NCBI RefSeq assembly: GCF_004799515.1
Contig: NZ_SSMX01000030.1
Span: forward strand, 124,001 to 188,000
Length of the DNA stretch: 64,000 bases
Direction: 5' to 3'
Source of the DNA: Phenylobacterium sp.
GTDB lineage: Bacteria > Pseudomonadota > Alphaproteobacteria > Caulobacterales > Caulobacteraceae
The notes beneath the pieces were generated by a model. That model was not told the origin of the DNA, did no database searches, and saw only the letters and a list, made by a program, of their open reading frames with translations. Shown here one piece after another: positions 1 to 7,816 of the stretch. The translations under genes were made by a program, and so were the position numbers. Position 1 is the stretch's first letter, and every line of letters begins with the position of its first letter.

Positions 1-593
1 CCGCGCCGTTCGCTCTCCGGCGCGTTGGTGACCTGGCCGGTGGCGATATAGGCATAGAGCCATTCCGGGCGCCGCCTGGCCAGCTCCAGCCCCAGGTAGC
101 TGCCCCAGGAATGGCCCCAGACGAAGATCTTGCGCTTGCCGAGGTCCTTGCGCAGCCAGGCCGCGATCTCCTCGGTGTCCTGCAGCATGCGCTCGCGGGT
201 CATGGTCGGCGCGACCGCCTTGGGGTCGTTGATCAGATAGGTCTTGCCGGCGCCCCGCTGGTCCCATTCGACGACGGTGAAGTACTCCTCCCAGCCGCGG
301 GCGTACCACCAGTTCAAGGGGGTCTCGACGTAGCCTGGACCGCCGTGCAGGACCAGCAGGACCGGGTTGCGGCGGTCGTCGCCGCGGATGGTCACCCACT
401 GATCGATGCCGCCGATCCGCACGGCCTCGGCCCGGTCGATCCCGTTGGGGGTCACGATCCGCCGCAGGCCGCGCACGATCTCCGTGGCCTCGGCGCGGCT
501 GGTCGGCTTGGGCGGCGGGTTCGCAGGCGCATCGGCGGCCTGGGCCGCGCCGGCGAGGCCAAAGGTCAGGGCGGCGAAGGCGAGGGCTCTCAT
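1..593 (-). CDS. alpha/beta hydrolase, S33 (prolyl aminopeptidase-like), partial
   Basis: The gene runs off the left edge of the window, so only the N-terminal ~197 residues are visible. It starts at the ATG at 593 and opens with a Sec-type signal peptide (charged MRA, Ala/Leu core, AQA cleavage motif near residue 20), so the product is probably periplasmic. Seen motifs are the oxyanion-hole LHGGPG (about residue 84), WDQRGAGKT (about 113) and the nucleophile elbow GHSWGS with the catalytic Ser. LHGGPG plus DQRGxGxS/T is typical of the S33 family that removes N-terminal proline or cleaves related amides and esters. The catalytic Asp and His would lie outside the window. The substrate cannot be assigned. 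Confidence 0.85.
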   Translation of the reverse strand, partial: MRALAFAALTFGLAGAAQAADAPANPPPKPTSRAEATEIVRGLRRIVTPNGIDRAEAVRIGGIDQWVTIRGDDRRNPVLLVLHGGPGYVETPLNWWYARGWEEYFTVVEWDQRGAGKTYLINDPKAVAPTMTRERMLQDTEEIAAWLRKDLGKRKIFVWGHSWGSYLGLELARRRPEWLYAYIATGQVTNAPESERR

Positions 594-701
594 GGCTCCA
601 GCTCCAACTCCCGACGACGGCGACGGTTTCTAGAACGCCGCGGCGGTCCCGTCTTCGCCTGAGCCGAAACCGCGATGACACCGGAGGCCGGCCTGTCGCA
701 C

Positions 702-730
702 TTGCGTCATCCGCGCCCTTCCGCCATATC
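702..730 (+). promoter_or_regulatory. Candidate sigma-70 type promoter of the SRP RNA
   Basis: A TTGCGT hexamer (702-707) and a CATATC hexamer (725-730) are separated by 17 bp. The predicted transcription start, about 7 bases further on, coincides with the base-paired 5' end of the SRP RNA at 738. The placement supports the call; no other element in this gap fits. Confidence 0.55.
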
Positions 731-737
731 CCCGCGC

Positions 738-835
738 GGAGATCGGCGGCGGGCGGACGCTTCGCCAACCTGGTCAGGGCCGGAAGGCAGCAGCCACAAC
801 GAATTCCGTTCCGGGTCGCCGTTCGGTCTCCACTC
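738..835 (+). ncRNA. ffs: Signal recognition particle RNA, small bacterial type (4.5S)
   Basis: The diagnostic apical domain is present: ACCTGGTCAGGGCCGGAAGG followed by CAGCAGCC (767-794), which contains the GGAA tetraloop and the asymmetric bulge that binds the Ffh M domain. The ends pair: GGAGATC at 738-744 with GGTCTCC at 825-831, then GGCGGCG with CGCCG. This gives a hairpin of about 95-98 nt, the usual size in alphaproteobacteria. A T-rich stretch (CTATTTTCC) follows at about 840. The RNA targets inner-membrane proteins to FtsY/SecYEG together with Ffh. It lies directly upstream of dnaX. Confidence 0.95.
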
Positions 836-917
836 TCTCCCTATTTTCCTGTGAGCGTTCGAGAGCGCGCGGGCTTTCCGCTTTGCGGCGGGTGCGGCGT
901 CCTCTTACATGAGACCC

Positions 918-2726
918 ATGGCCGACGAGGATCGCAGCCTTCCCGACGACGGGGCGCTTGAGGACGGGCCGCCCGCCATCGACATGTTCGGCGGCGCCCC
1001 CGCGGCGCCGGCCGCCGACGCCTCGGCCGCCTATACCGTCATCGCGCGCAAGTACCGGCCCCGCACCTTCGACGACCTCTATGGCCAGGAGGCCATGGTC
1101 CGGACGCTGAAGAACGCCTTCGCCACCGGCCGCATCGCGCACGCCTTCATGCTCACCGGCGTCCGCGGAGTGGGCAAGACCACCACCGCGCGCCTGCTGG
1201 CCCGGGCGCTGAACTACGAGAGCGACACCATCCACGCGCCGACGCTGGACCTCTCGGTGGAGGGCATCCACTGCAAGTCGATCATCGAGGGGCGGCACAT
1301 GGACGTGCTGGAACTCGACGCCGCCAGCCGCACCAAGGTCGACGAGATGCGCGAGCTGCTGGACGGGGTGCGCTACGCGCCCACCTCGGCGCGCTACAAG
1401 GTCTACATCATCGACGAAGTGCACATGCTCTCGACCCAGTCGTTCAACGCCCTGTTGAAGACGCTGGAAGAGCCGCCGCCGCACGCCAAGTTCATCTTCG
1501 CCACCACCGAGATCCGCAAGGTGCCGGTGACCATCCTGTCGCGCACCCAGCGCTTCGACCTGCGCCGCGTCGAGCCGGAGGTGATCGTCAAGAACCTGGA
1601 GATGATCTCCGAAGCCGAGGGCGCGCGCGTCGAGGCCGACGGGCTGATGCTGATCGCCCGCGCCGCCGAGGGCAGCGTGCGCGACGCCCAGTCGATGCTG
1701 GACCAGGCCATCGTCCAGGCCGAGGCCGGCCAGACGGTGACCGCGGCCACCATCCGCGACATGCTGGGCCTGGCCGACCGCGCCCAGACGATCTCCCTGT
1801 TCGAACAGGTGATGAAGGGTGAGGCCGGGCCAGCCATCGAGACCTTCCGCACCCTCTATGGCTATGGCGCCAATCCCGACCAGGTGATGCTGGACCTGCT
1901 CGACCACTGCCACGGCGCCGCGGTGGCCAAGGCAGTCGGTCCTCAAGCGCTGATAATGCCGAAGGAGCAGGCGCAGCGCCTGGCGGCGGTGGGCGCGGCG
2001 GTCTCGGCCGGGACGCTGTCGCGCCTGTGGCAGCTGACGCTGAAGGCCTACGAGGAGGTGCGCCGCGCGCCGGACGCCGCCGCCGCCGCCGACATGGCGA
2101 TCATCCGCCTGGCCTACGCCGCCGACCTGCCGGGGCCGGAAGAGGCGCTGAAGCGTCTGCAGTCCGGCGACCCTGCTTCGCTGGCGGGATCGGCTTCGCA
2201 GGGCGGGCCCTCCGGCGGCGCGGTCGCCTCGGGCGGCGGATCCACCGTCGCGCGCGGGTTCGCCTCGCCGCAGGCCCAGGGGCGTCCGCAGGCCTCTTCG
2301 GAGCCGGTGGCCCAGCTCGCCACCTTCGAGGACATGCTGCGGCTGATCGACAAGAAGCGGGACATCTCGCTGAAGCTGGACGTTGAGCGCTTTGTGCGCC
2401 CGATCAGCTTCCGCCCCGGCGCCATCGAGTACGAGGCCGCCCCCGGCGCGCCGGCCAACCTGGCCCAACGCCTGGTCGGCCGCCTGAAGGAATGGACCGG
2501 CGAGCGCTGGCTGATCGCGGCCCAGGGCGGCGGCGGCGCGGAGAGCCTCTGGGAACGCCAGAAGCGCGAGGAGCGCGAGGTCCGCGCCGAGGTGGAACGG
2601 GACCCCTTCATCGTCTCGGTGATGCAGAGCTTCCCGGGCGCCGAGATCGTCGACGTCCGCACCCTGGCCCAGCCGGAACCGGCTGCGCCGACCGAGACCT
2701 CCGAAGACGACAACGACGAGGACTGA
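918..2726 (+). CDS. dnaX: DNA polymerase III subunit gamma/tau
   Basis: This is the clamp-loader ATPase of the replisome. The AAA+ core shows Walker A GVRGVGKTT (about residues 81-89), DAASRTKVDEMR, the Walker B region YIIDEVHML, LLKTLEEPP and the SRC-like arginine-finger region (LSRTQRFDLRR). An Ala/Gly-rich linker (about 415-455) leads to a tau-type C-terminal domain ending in an acidic tail. Three of the four zinc-module cysteines found in E. coli DnaX are missing: LNC is LNY, and the CxxC part is replaced by a Cys-poor segment ending IHCKS. An in-frame ATG at 909 would add MRP. It is followed one base later by ybaB, then recR, the widespread dnaX-ybaB-recR operon. Confidence 0.96.
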   Translation: MADEDRSLPDDGALEDGPPAIDMFGGAPAAPAADASAAYTVIARKYRPRTFDDLYGQEAMVRTLKNAFATGRIAHAFMLTGVRGVGKTTTARLLARALNYESDTIHAPTLDLSVEGIHCKSIIEGRHMDVLELDAASRTKVDEMRELLDGVRYAPTSARYKVYIIDEVHMLSTQSFNALLKTLEEPPPHAKFIFATTEIRKVPVTILSRTQRFDLRRVEPEVIVKNLEMISEAEGARVEADGLMLIARAAEGSVRDAQSMLDQAIVQAEAGQTVTAATIRDMLGLADRAQTISLFEQVMKGEAGPAIETFRTLYGYGANPDQVMLDLLDHCHGAAVAKAVGPQALIMPKEQAQRLAAVGAAVSAGTLSRLWQLTLKAYEEVRRAPDAAAAADMAIIRLAYAADLPGPEEALKRLQSGDPASLAGSASQGGPSGGAVASGGGSTVARGFASPQAQGRPQASSEPVAQLATFEDMLRLIDKKRDISLKLDVERFVRPISFRPGAIEYEAAPGAPANLAQRLVGRLKEWTGERWLIAAQGGGGAESLWERQKREEREVRAEVERDPFIVSVMQSFPGAEIVDVRTLAQPEPAAPTETSEDDNDED

Positions 2727-2727
2727 C

Positions 2728-3048
2728 GTGAAAGACCTTTCGTCCCTGATGAAGCAGGCCCAGGCCATGCAGGAGAAGCTGGGCCAGGCGCAGGCGGAGC
2801 TGGAGCAGCTCATCCTGCTGGGCCAGGCCGGCGATGGCATGGTCAAGGTGACCCTGAAGGGCACCGGCCAGATCGAGCGCGTCGACATCGACGACAGCCT
2901 GATGGTCCCCGGCGAGGCCGACATGGTGGGCGACCTGGTCACCGCCGCCCACGCCGACGCCAAGCGCCAGCTCGACCAGCGCCAGGCTGAGCTGATGCAG
3001 AAGGCCGCGGGGCCGCTGGCCGGCATGCCCGGCATGCCGAAGTTCTGA
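2728..3048 (+). CDS. ybaB: YbaB/EbfC family nucleoid-associated protein
   Basis: A 106-residue protein starting at a GTG one base after the dnaX stop. It has the family pattern: an N-terminal helix rich in Met/Gln/Lys/Glu ([19 protein letters not shown]), the core [21 protein letters not shown], and a C-terminal helix. YbaB-type proteins are homodimeric tweezers that bind DNA and influence nucleoid structure; in many genomes they sit between dnaX and recR, as here. The exact role in this organism is not known. Confidence 0.93.
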   Translation: MKDLSSLMKQAQAMQEKLGQAQAELEQLILLGQAGDGMVKVTLKGTGQIERVDIDDSLMVPGEADMVGDLVTAAHADAKRQLDQRQAELMQKAAGPLAGMPGMPKF

Positions 3049-3049
3049 C

Positions 3050-3652
3050 TTGGCCCAATCCGCCGGACCCGAGATCGAGCGGCTGATCGGCCTGCTGGCC
3101 AAGCTGCCGGGCCTGGGCCCGCGCTCGGCCCGGCGCGCCGCCTTGGCGCTGCTGAAACGCCGCGACCAGCTCCTGACCCCGCTCGCCGATGCGCTCTCCG
3201 AAGCGGCGGCGCGGGTGAAGGTCTGCACAATCTGCGGGTCGCTGGACACCCAGGACCCCTGCGCCATCTGTTCCGACCACCACCGCGACGCCAGCCTGAT
3301 CTGCGTGGTCGAGGAGGTGGGCGCGCTCTGGGCCATGGAGCGGGCCGCCGCCTTCCGCGGCCGCTATCACGTGCTGGGCGGCCTGCTCTCGGCGCTGGAC
3401 GGCGTGGGGCCGGAGGCGCTCAGGGTCGGCGGCCTGACCGCGCGGGCCGCCGATGGGGTGGTGCGCGAGGTGGTGCTGGCCCTGCCGGCCACCGTCGATG
3501 GTCAGACGACAGCCCACTACCTGGCTGAGCGCCTGGCGGCGTCGGGGGTCTCGGTCACCATGCTCGCCCGCGGCGTGCCGGTCGGCGGCGAACTCGACTG
3601 GCTCGACGACGGCACCATCGCTCAGGCCATGCGGGCGCGGCGGCCGGCGTAA
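3050..3652 (+). CDS. recR: Recombination mediator protein RecR
   Basis: A 200-residue protein, the normal length, with a TTG start one base after the ybaB stop. It shows the N-terminal helix-hairpin-helix region ([19 protein letters not shown], about residues 16-34), the four-Cys zinc finger [16 protein letters not shown] (about 58-73), and a Toprim domain beginning LICVVEE. It acts with RecF/RecO in loading RecA at gaps and is translationally linked to ybaB. Confidence 0.96.
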   Translation: MAQSAGPEIERLIGLLAKLPGLGPRSARRAALALLKRRDQLLTPLADALSEAAARVKVCTICGSLDTQDPCAICSDHHRDASLICVVEEVGALWAMERAAAFRGRYHVLGGLLSALDGVGPEALRVGGLTARAADGVVREVVLALPATVDGQTTAHYLAERLAASGVSVTMLARGVPVGGELDWLDDGTIAQAMRARRPA

Positions 3653-3662
3653 CCACAAAGCC

Positions 3663-3774
3663 CGTCATCCTCCGGTCGCCCGAAGAGGCGATCCGGAGGA
3701 CCCAAACGGCTCGCCATCCCCTGCAACTCAGCTTGGGTCCCTCGGATCAGCCTGCGGCTGGCCGGAGGACGACG
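3663..3774. repeat. Nested inverted repeat, REP-like intergenic element
   Basis: Outer arms CGTCATCCTCCGG (3663-3675) and CCGGAGGACGACG (3762-3774) are reverse complements with one mismatch. Inner arms GATCCGGAGGACCCA (3690-3704) and TGGGTCCCTCGGATC (3734-3748) also pair with one mismatch. The element fills most of the recR-rmuC gap, in the style of dispersed palindromic elements. Copies elsewhere in the genome could not be checked. It may form a large cruciform or RNA stem, but no T-run follows. Confidence 0.65.
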
Positions 3775-3819
3775 GTCGTGGGGGTGGTTGCGACTCGTTC
3801 GATAAGCTAAGAACGCAAC

Positions 3820-5037
3820 ATGAACGGGTATCTGATCGCCGCCGTCGTGCTTGCGCTGGCCGCCGCCGGAACCTTCGTCTGGGCCCTGCGGCAGCGGGAC
3901 CGGGCGATCCGGGCTGAGGCCCACGCCCAGGCGCTGGAGGATCAGGGCGAACTCCTGCGGGCCCAACTGACCCAGTCGGCCACCGGCGTCGCCGAGGCGA
4001 TCCTCAAGCGCAACGAGGAGGCGGTCCACAACCGCGAGCAACTGGCGCAGGCTCGGCTGGAAGCGCAGCTGAAGCCGGTCGCCGAGAGCCTGCAGAAGTT
4101 CCAGGAGCACGTCGCCGCCGTCGAGAAGGTCCGCGCCGAGGAGACCGGCGGCCTGAAGGAACAGATCGCGGCCCTTCTGCTGGCCTCCACGGCCACCCAG
4201 GACGAGGCGCGCAAGCTCTCCGCCGCCCTGCGCCGCGGGGCCGGCGTCCAGGGGCGCTGGGGCGAGCAGACCCTGCGCAACGTGCTGGAGGCCGCGGGCC
4301 TGACGCACCGCTACGACTTCCAGGAACAGGCCTCCACCGACACCGAGGAAGGCCGCCGACGCCCCGACGTGATCATCCGCCTGCCCGGCGGCGGGGTCTT
4401 CGTGATCGACGCCAAATGCTCGCTGAACGCCTTCCTGGAGCTGCAGGAGGCGGCGGACGAGGCGAGCCGCGAGGCCTGCGGCGTGCGCCATGTGCAGAGC
4501 GTGCGCAGCCATGTGGCCGGCCTGTCGGCCAAGGCCTACTGGGACCAGTTCCAGGACTCGCCGGACTTCGTGGCCATGTTCGTGCCGCTGGACTCCGCGC
4601 TCGCCGCCGCCCTGGACCGCGCACCCGACCTGATGACCGAGGCCATGGACCGCAAGGTGGTGATCGTCACGCCGACGACGCTCTTCGCGCTCTGCAAGGC
4701 CGTGGCCTACGGCTGGCGGGCGGAGGAGCAGGCGGCCAACGCCCAGAAGATCGCCGAGCTGGGCCGCGAGCTCTACAAGCGCATCGCCGTGATGGGCGCC
4801 CACGCGGGCTCGGTCGGCAAGGCGCTGGAGGCGGCGGTGGCGCGCTACAACCAGTTCGTGGGCAGCCTGGAGACCCAGGTCCTGACCCAGGCCCGCCGCT
4901 TCGAGGAGCTGAAGGTCGACCACGAGGGCAAGAAGGTCGAGGTGCTGGAGCCGCTCGACACCGCCGTACGCCCGCTCGCCAAGCTGTCAGGCGATCCGGC
5001 GCCGCAGGTGCGGCTGGTGGCGGGCGATGACGCCTGA
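3820..5037 (+). CDS. rmuC: DNA recombination protein RmuC
   Basis: A 405-residue protein with an N-terminal membrane anchor (residues 2-23, preceding the charged RQRDRAIRAEA), a long coiled-coil region (about 30-130), then the conserved RmuC nuclease-like domain: GVQGRWGEQTLRNVLEAAGL, DAKCSLNAFLELQEA, FVAMFVPLDSAL and the TPTTLFALCKAVAYGW region. The PD-(D/E)xK-like features and the family link it to limiting inversion between short repeats in E. coli. Function here is by homology. It starts at the ATG after a REP-like repeat. Confidence 0.93.
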   Translation: MNGYLIAAVVLALAAAGTFVWALRQRDRAIRAEAHAQALEDQGELLRAQLTQSATGVAEAILKRNEEAVHNREQLAQARLEAQLKPVAESLQKFQEHVAAVEKVRAEETGGLKEQIAALLLASTATQDEARKLSAALRRGAGVQGRWGEQTLRNVLEAAGLTHRYDFQEQASTDTEEGRRRPDVIIRLPGGGVFVIDAKCSLNAFLELQEAADEASREACGVRHVQSVRSHVAGLSAKAYWDQFQDSPDFVAMFVPLDSALAAALDRAPDLMTEAMDRKVVIVTPTTLFALCKAVAYGWRAEEQAANAQKIAELGRELYKRIAVMGAHAGSVGKALEAAVARYNQFVGSLETQVLTQARRFEELKVDHEGKKVEVLEPLDTAVRPLAKLSGDPAPQVRLVAGDDA

Positions 5038-5098
5038 GGCCGTAGCTGCGCCATTCGCCCACCTTGACGCTCGGGTATCGCGCCCCTAATTGCGCCCC

Positions 5099-5608
5099 AT
5101 GGCGCTGCGCGAGATCCTCATCGTTCCTGACCCGATCCTGAAGAAGGTCTCGGCGCGCGTCGACGTGGTCGACGACGAGCTGCGCGCCCTGATGGACGAC
5201 ATGCTGGAGACCATGTACGCGGCCCCCGGCATCGGCCTGGCCGCCATCCAGGTCGGCGTGCCCAAGCGCGTCATCGTCATGGACATCGCCAAGCAGGACG
5301 AGGAGCCGGCGCCGCGCTTCTTCGTCAATCCCGAAATCCTCTGGGCCTCCGAAGAGACCGCGCCCTACGAGGAGGGTTGCCTGTCGGTGCCGGAGATCTA
5401 CGACGAGGTCGAACGCCCGGCGCGGGTGAAGCTGCGCTACCAGAACTACGAGGGCGAGACGATCGAGGAGGACGCCGAGGGCCTGTTCGCCGTCTGCATT
5501 CAGCACGAGATGGACCACCTGGAAGGCGTCCTGTTCATCGACCACCTCTCGCGCCTGAAGCGCGAGCAGGCGGTGAAGAAGGTCAAGAAGCAGGCCAAGG
5601 CGGCTTAG
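5099..5608 (+). CDS. def: Peptide deformylase
   Basis: A 169-residue metalloenzyme that removes the formyl group from nascent N-termini. All three signatures are intact: GIGLAAIQ (44-51), EGCLS with the metal-binding Cys (92-96), and HEMDH with the two metal His and the catalytic Glu (136-140). The start is placed at the ATG at 5099 ([12 protein letters not shown]); an in-frame TTG at 5090 would add three residues. It is the first of the set def, fmt, truA, but the opposite-strand lipoprotein gene at 5646-5996 separates it from fmt, which is unusual. Confidence 0.96.
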   Translation: MALREILIVPDPILKKVSARVDVVDDELRALMDDMLETMYAAPGIGLAAIQVGVPKRVIVMDIAKQDEEPAPRFFVNPEILWASEETAPYEEGCLSVPEIYDEVERPARVKLRYQNYEGETIEEDAEGLFAVCIQHEMDHLEGVLFIDHLSRLKREQAVKKVKKQAKAA

Positions 5609-5645
5609 GCTCCGCCAGGTTCCTCCCCCGAAGGGGAACAATTCC

Positions 5646-5996
5646 TCAGTGCTGGTCGACCTTGTCCTTGGCCTTGTCGACGGCGGCGTCGGTCTTGGCG
5701 GCGGCCTTGTCCGTGCCCGCCTTCAGCTTGTCGCCGGCCTCGACGGTTCCGGCCTTCAGCTTGTCGCCCGCTTCGTCGGCGGCGACCTTGGCCTTGGCGG
5801 CGGCTTCCTGGGTGCCAGCCTTGAGGTCGGCGCCGAGGTCCTTGGCGGCGGGCGCGTTGGCCACGTCCTTGACGGCGGCCGCGGTGTCGTGGCCGACGGC
5901 CTTCAGGTCGGCGTCGGTCTTCTCCTGGGTGGACTTCGAGCAGGCGGCGAGCGCCAACCAGACGCCCAGGATGACAGCGAGGTGGGAATTGCGCAT
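5646..5996 (-). CDS. Small Ala/Lys-rich repeat lipoprotein
   Basis: A predicted lipoprotein of about 116 residues. The start at 5996 gives a clean signal peptide MRNSHLAVILGVWLALAAC with a lipobox at the Cys; an ATG at 6008 would add four residues. The mature part is almost entirely Ala, Lys, Asp, Glu, Gly and Thr and contains near-repeats (AGDKLKAGT occurs twice; AAAK/AADEAGDKLK variants). It probably forms amphipathic helix, resembling LEA-like or murein-lipoprotein-like sequences. No enzyme motif is present. It interrupts def and fmt on the opposite strand, and a CtrA-like box lies just upstream. Function unknown. Confidence 0.8.
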   Translation of the reverse strand: MRNSHLAVILGVWLALAACSKSTQEKTDADLKAVGHDTAAAVKDVANAPAAKDLGADLKAGTQEAAAKAKVAADEAGDKLKAGTVEAGDKLKAGTDKAAAKTDAAVDKAKDKVDQH

Positions 5997-6019
5997 CGGG
6001 TGCTCCATGGCAGGCTTGG

Positions 6020-6034
6020 TTAACCAACGGTTAA
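6020..6034. promoter_or_regulatory. Consensus CtrA-binding box TTAA-N7-TTAA
   Basis: TTAACCAACGGTTAA matches the full CtrA recognition pattern of Caulobacterales. It lies 24 bp upstream of the preferred lipoprotein start (5996), or 12 bp upstream of the alternative ATG at 6008. That is close enough to overlap the core promoter or initiation region, which fits repression or a very short leader. A chance match is possible but less likely in such GC-rich DNA. Confidence 0.55.
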
Positions 6035-6110
6035 GCTTTGCCGCCGGTTCCCCTTAGCCCAGTCGCTCGGCCTTTGCGCGGGTCCTCCCCCACAGGTAGA
6101 ACCGGCCGCC

Positions 6111-7037
6111 ATGCGCATCGCCTTCCTGGGGACTCCTGACTTCGCGCTCGCTGTCCTGCGCCGGCTGGCCGCCGCGGGGCATGAGATCGCCTGTGTCTAC
6201 TCCCAGCCGCCGGCGCCGCGCGGCCGGGGCCAGACGCTGAAGCCGTCGCCGGTGCACGCCTTTGCGGACGAACAGGGCCTGATGGTGCGCACGCCCGCCT
6301 CCATGCGCGACCCCGCCGAGATCGCGGCCTTCCAGGCGCTGGAGCTGGACGCGGCCTGCGTGGTGGCCTTCGGCCAGATCCTGCCGGGCGCGGTGCTGGA
6401 CGCGCCCCGGCTGGGGTCCTTCAACCTGCACGGCTCCCTGTTGCCCCGGTGGCGCGGGGCGGCGCCGATCCAGCGGGCGATCATGGCCGGCGACCCGTTG
6501 ACAGGTGTCGACGTGATGCGCATGACCGAGGGCCTGGATGAGGGGCCGGTGCTGGCCAGCGAGACCCTGTGCATCGGCCCCCTGGACACCGCCGGGACGC
6601 TGTACGACCGCATGGCCGCGGTGGGCGCCGAACTGTTCGCCCGCACCCTGGTCGACATCGAGGCGGGCGAGGCGGTCGAGACCCCGCAGCCGGAGGAAGG
6701 CGTCACCTACGCCAAGAAGATCGGCCCGAAGGTGGCGCGGATCGACTGGGCGAAGCCAGGCCGGCAGGTGGACTGGAAGATCCGCGGCCTGTCGCCCTCG
6801 CCGGGCGCCTGGTTCCTGCTGCCCACCGACAAGGGCCCGGTGCGGATGAAGGCCCTGCTCTCGGCCTTCGAGGATGCCGACGGCGCGCCGGGCCAGGTGC
6901 TGGACGACCGCCTGCTGGTGGCCTGCGGCGAGGGCGCGGTGCGCCTCCTGCGGGTGCAGCGCGAAGGGCGCGGGCCGCAGGACGCCGAGACCTTCCTGAA
7001 CGGCGCGCCGGTCGCGGCCGGGACCCAGCTCGGCTGA
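6111..7037 (+). CDS. fmt: Methionyl-tRNA formyltransferase
   Basis: A 308-residue enzyme that formylates initiator Met-tRNA using 10-formyl-THF. N-terminal [13 protein letters not shown] is typical. The catalytic region contains [19 protein letters not shown] (about 105-122), with the Asn and His of the active site, and the [10 protein letters not shown] segment carrying the conserved Asp. A smaller C-terminal tRNA-binding domain begins at about residue 205. Its stop overlaps the truA start by one base (TGATG), indicating coupled translation. Confidence 0.96.
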   Translation: MRIAFLGTPDFALAVLRRLAAAGHEIACVYSQPPAPRGRGQTLKPSPVHAFADEQGLMVRTPASMRDPAEIAAFQALELDAACVVAFGQILPGAVLDAPRLGSFNLHGSLLPRWRGAAPIQRAIMAGDPLTGVDVMRMTEGLDEGPVLASETLCIGPLDTAGTLYDRMAAVGAELFARTLVDIEAGEAVETPQPEEGVTYAKKIGPKVARIDWAKPGRQVDWKIRGLSPSPGAWFLLPTDKGPVRMKALLSAFEDADGAPGQVLDDRLLVACGEGAVRLLRVQREGRGPQDAETFLNGAPVAAGTQLG

Positions 7038-7783
7038 TGCCGCGCTACCGGCTCCTCATCGAATACGACGGCGGGCCCTACAACGGCTTTCAGGCCCAGG
7101 CGGACCAACCGACGGTACAGGGTTCGCTGGAGCGGGCTGTGACGGCCTTCTGCGGCCAGGCCGTGCGGGTTTCGGCGGCCGGGCGCACCGACACCGGCGT
7201 CCACGCCACCGGCCAGGTCGCCCAGATCGACCTCGACAAGGACTGGCCGGCAGAGACCGTGCGCAACGCCCTGAACGCCCACCTGCGCGGCGAGCCCATC
7301 GTGGTGCTGGCGGCCGAGGTCGCGGCGGAGGGCTGGCATGCGCGGTTCTCAGCGACCGAGCGGCGCTACCGCTACCGCATCCTCAACCGCACAGCCCCGC
7401 CCGGGCTGGACCACGGCCGCGTCTGGCACATGAAGGCGCCCCTGGACGCCCAGGCGATGCACGCCGCCGCCCAGGCCCTGGTCGGCCAGCACGACTTCAC
7501 CACCTTCCGCGACGCCGCCTGCCAGGCGAAGTCGCCGGTGAAGACCCTGGATGTGGCCGCCGTCGAACGGCTCGGCGAGGAGGTGGTGCTGGTGTTCGAG
7601 GCCCGCTCCTTCCTGCACCGCCAGGTCCGCTCCATGACCGGCTCGCTGGCCGAGGTCGGCCAGGGCCGCTGGACCGCCGTCGACTTCAAGGCCGCCCTCG
7701 ACGCCGCCGACCGCAAGGCCTGCGGCCCTGTGGCGCCGGCCGATGGGCTGTACCTGACGGGGGTGAGCTACGAGGGGGAATGA
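7037..7783 (+). CDS. truA: tRNA pseudouridine(38-40) synthase
   Basis: A 248-residue protein whose ATG overlaps the fmt stop codon. It opens with [19 protein letters not shown] and has the catalytic motif GRTDTGVHA (49-57) with the nucleophilic Asp52. Further conserved segments are RYRYRI, HDFTTFRD and FLHRQVRSMTGSL. It isomerises U38-U40 in the anticodon arm of several tRNAs. It is followed by a hairpin between it and the convergent dapE. Confidence 0.96.
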   Translation: MPRYRLLIEYDGGPYNGFQAQADQPTVQGSLERAVTAFCGQAVRVSAAGRTDTGVHATGQVAQIDLDKDWPAETVRNALNAHLRGEPIVVLAAEVAAEGWHARFSATERRYRYRILNRTAPPGLDHGRVWHMKAPLDAQAMHAAAQALVGQHDFTTFRDAACQAKSPVKTLDVAAVERLGEEVVLVFEARSFLHRQVRSMTGSLAEVGQGRWTAVDFKAALDAADRKACGPVAPADGLYLTGVSYEGE

Positions 7784-7790
7784 GCGCGAT

Positions 7791-7815
7791 GGCTTTTCTC
7801 CCTTGGGAGAAGGCC
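7791..7815. terminator. Hairpin between convergent truA and dapE, probable bidirectional terminator
   Basis: GGCTTTTCTCCC and GGGAGAAGGCC pair around a TT loop, giving about 11 bp with one bulged T and one G-T pair. It sits in the 33-bp gap between two convergent genes. There is no long T-run on the truA side; on the dapE side the stem itself supplies a short U-rich stretch. Confidence 0.5.
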
Positions 7816-7816
7816 G

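Noticed and set aside
111..662. Plus-strand open frame at the left edge
   Set aside because: It is the shadow of the minus-strand hydrolase with intact LHGGPG and GHSWGS motifs.
774..3230. 818-codon minus-strand open frame over the SRP RNA and dnaX
   Set aside because: Composition is Arg/Gly/Ala-rich with no motif; it opposes dnaX, ybaB and recR, which are clear genes.
3796..3813. GTTC-N10-GAAC in front of rmuC as a LexA box
   Set aside because: The alphaproteobacterial LexA site is GTTC-N7-GTTC; spacing and orientation do not fit.
5609..5645. CCCC-GA-AGGGG as a terminator between def and the lipoprotein gene
   Set aside because: The stem is only four to five base pairs and there is no T-run, so it is too weak to list as a terminator.
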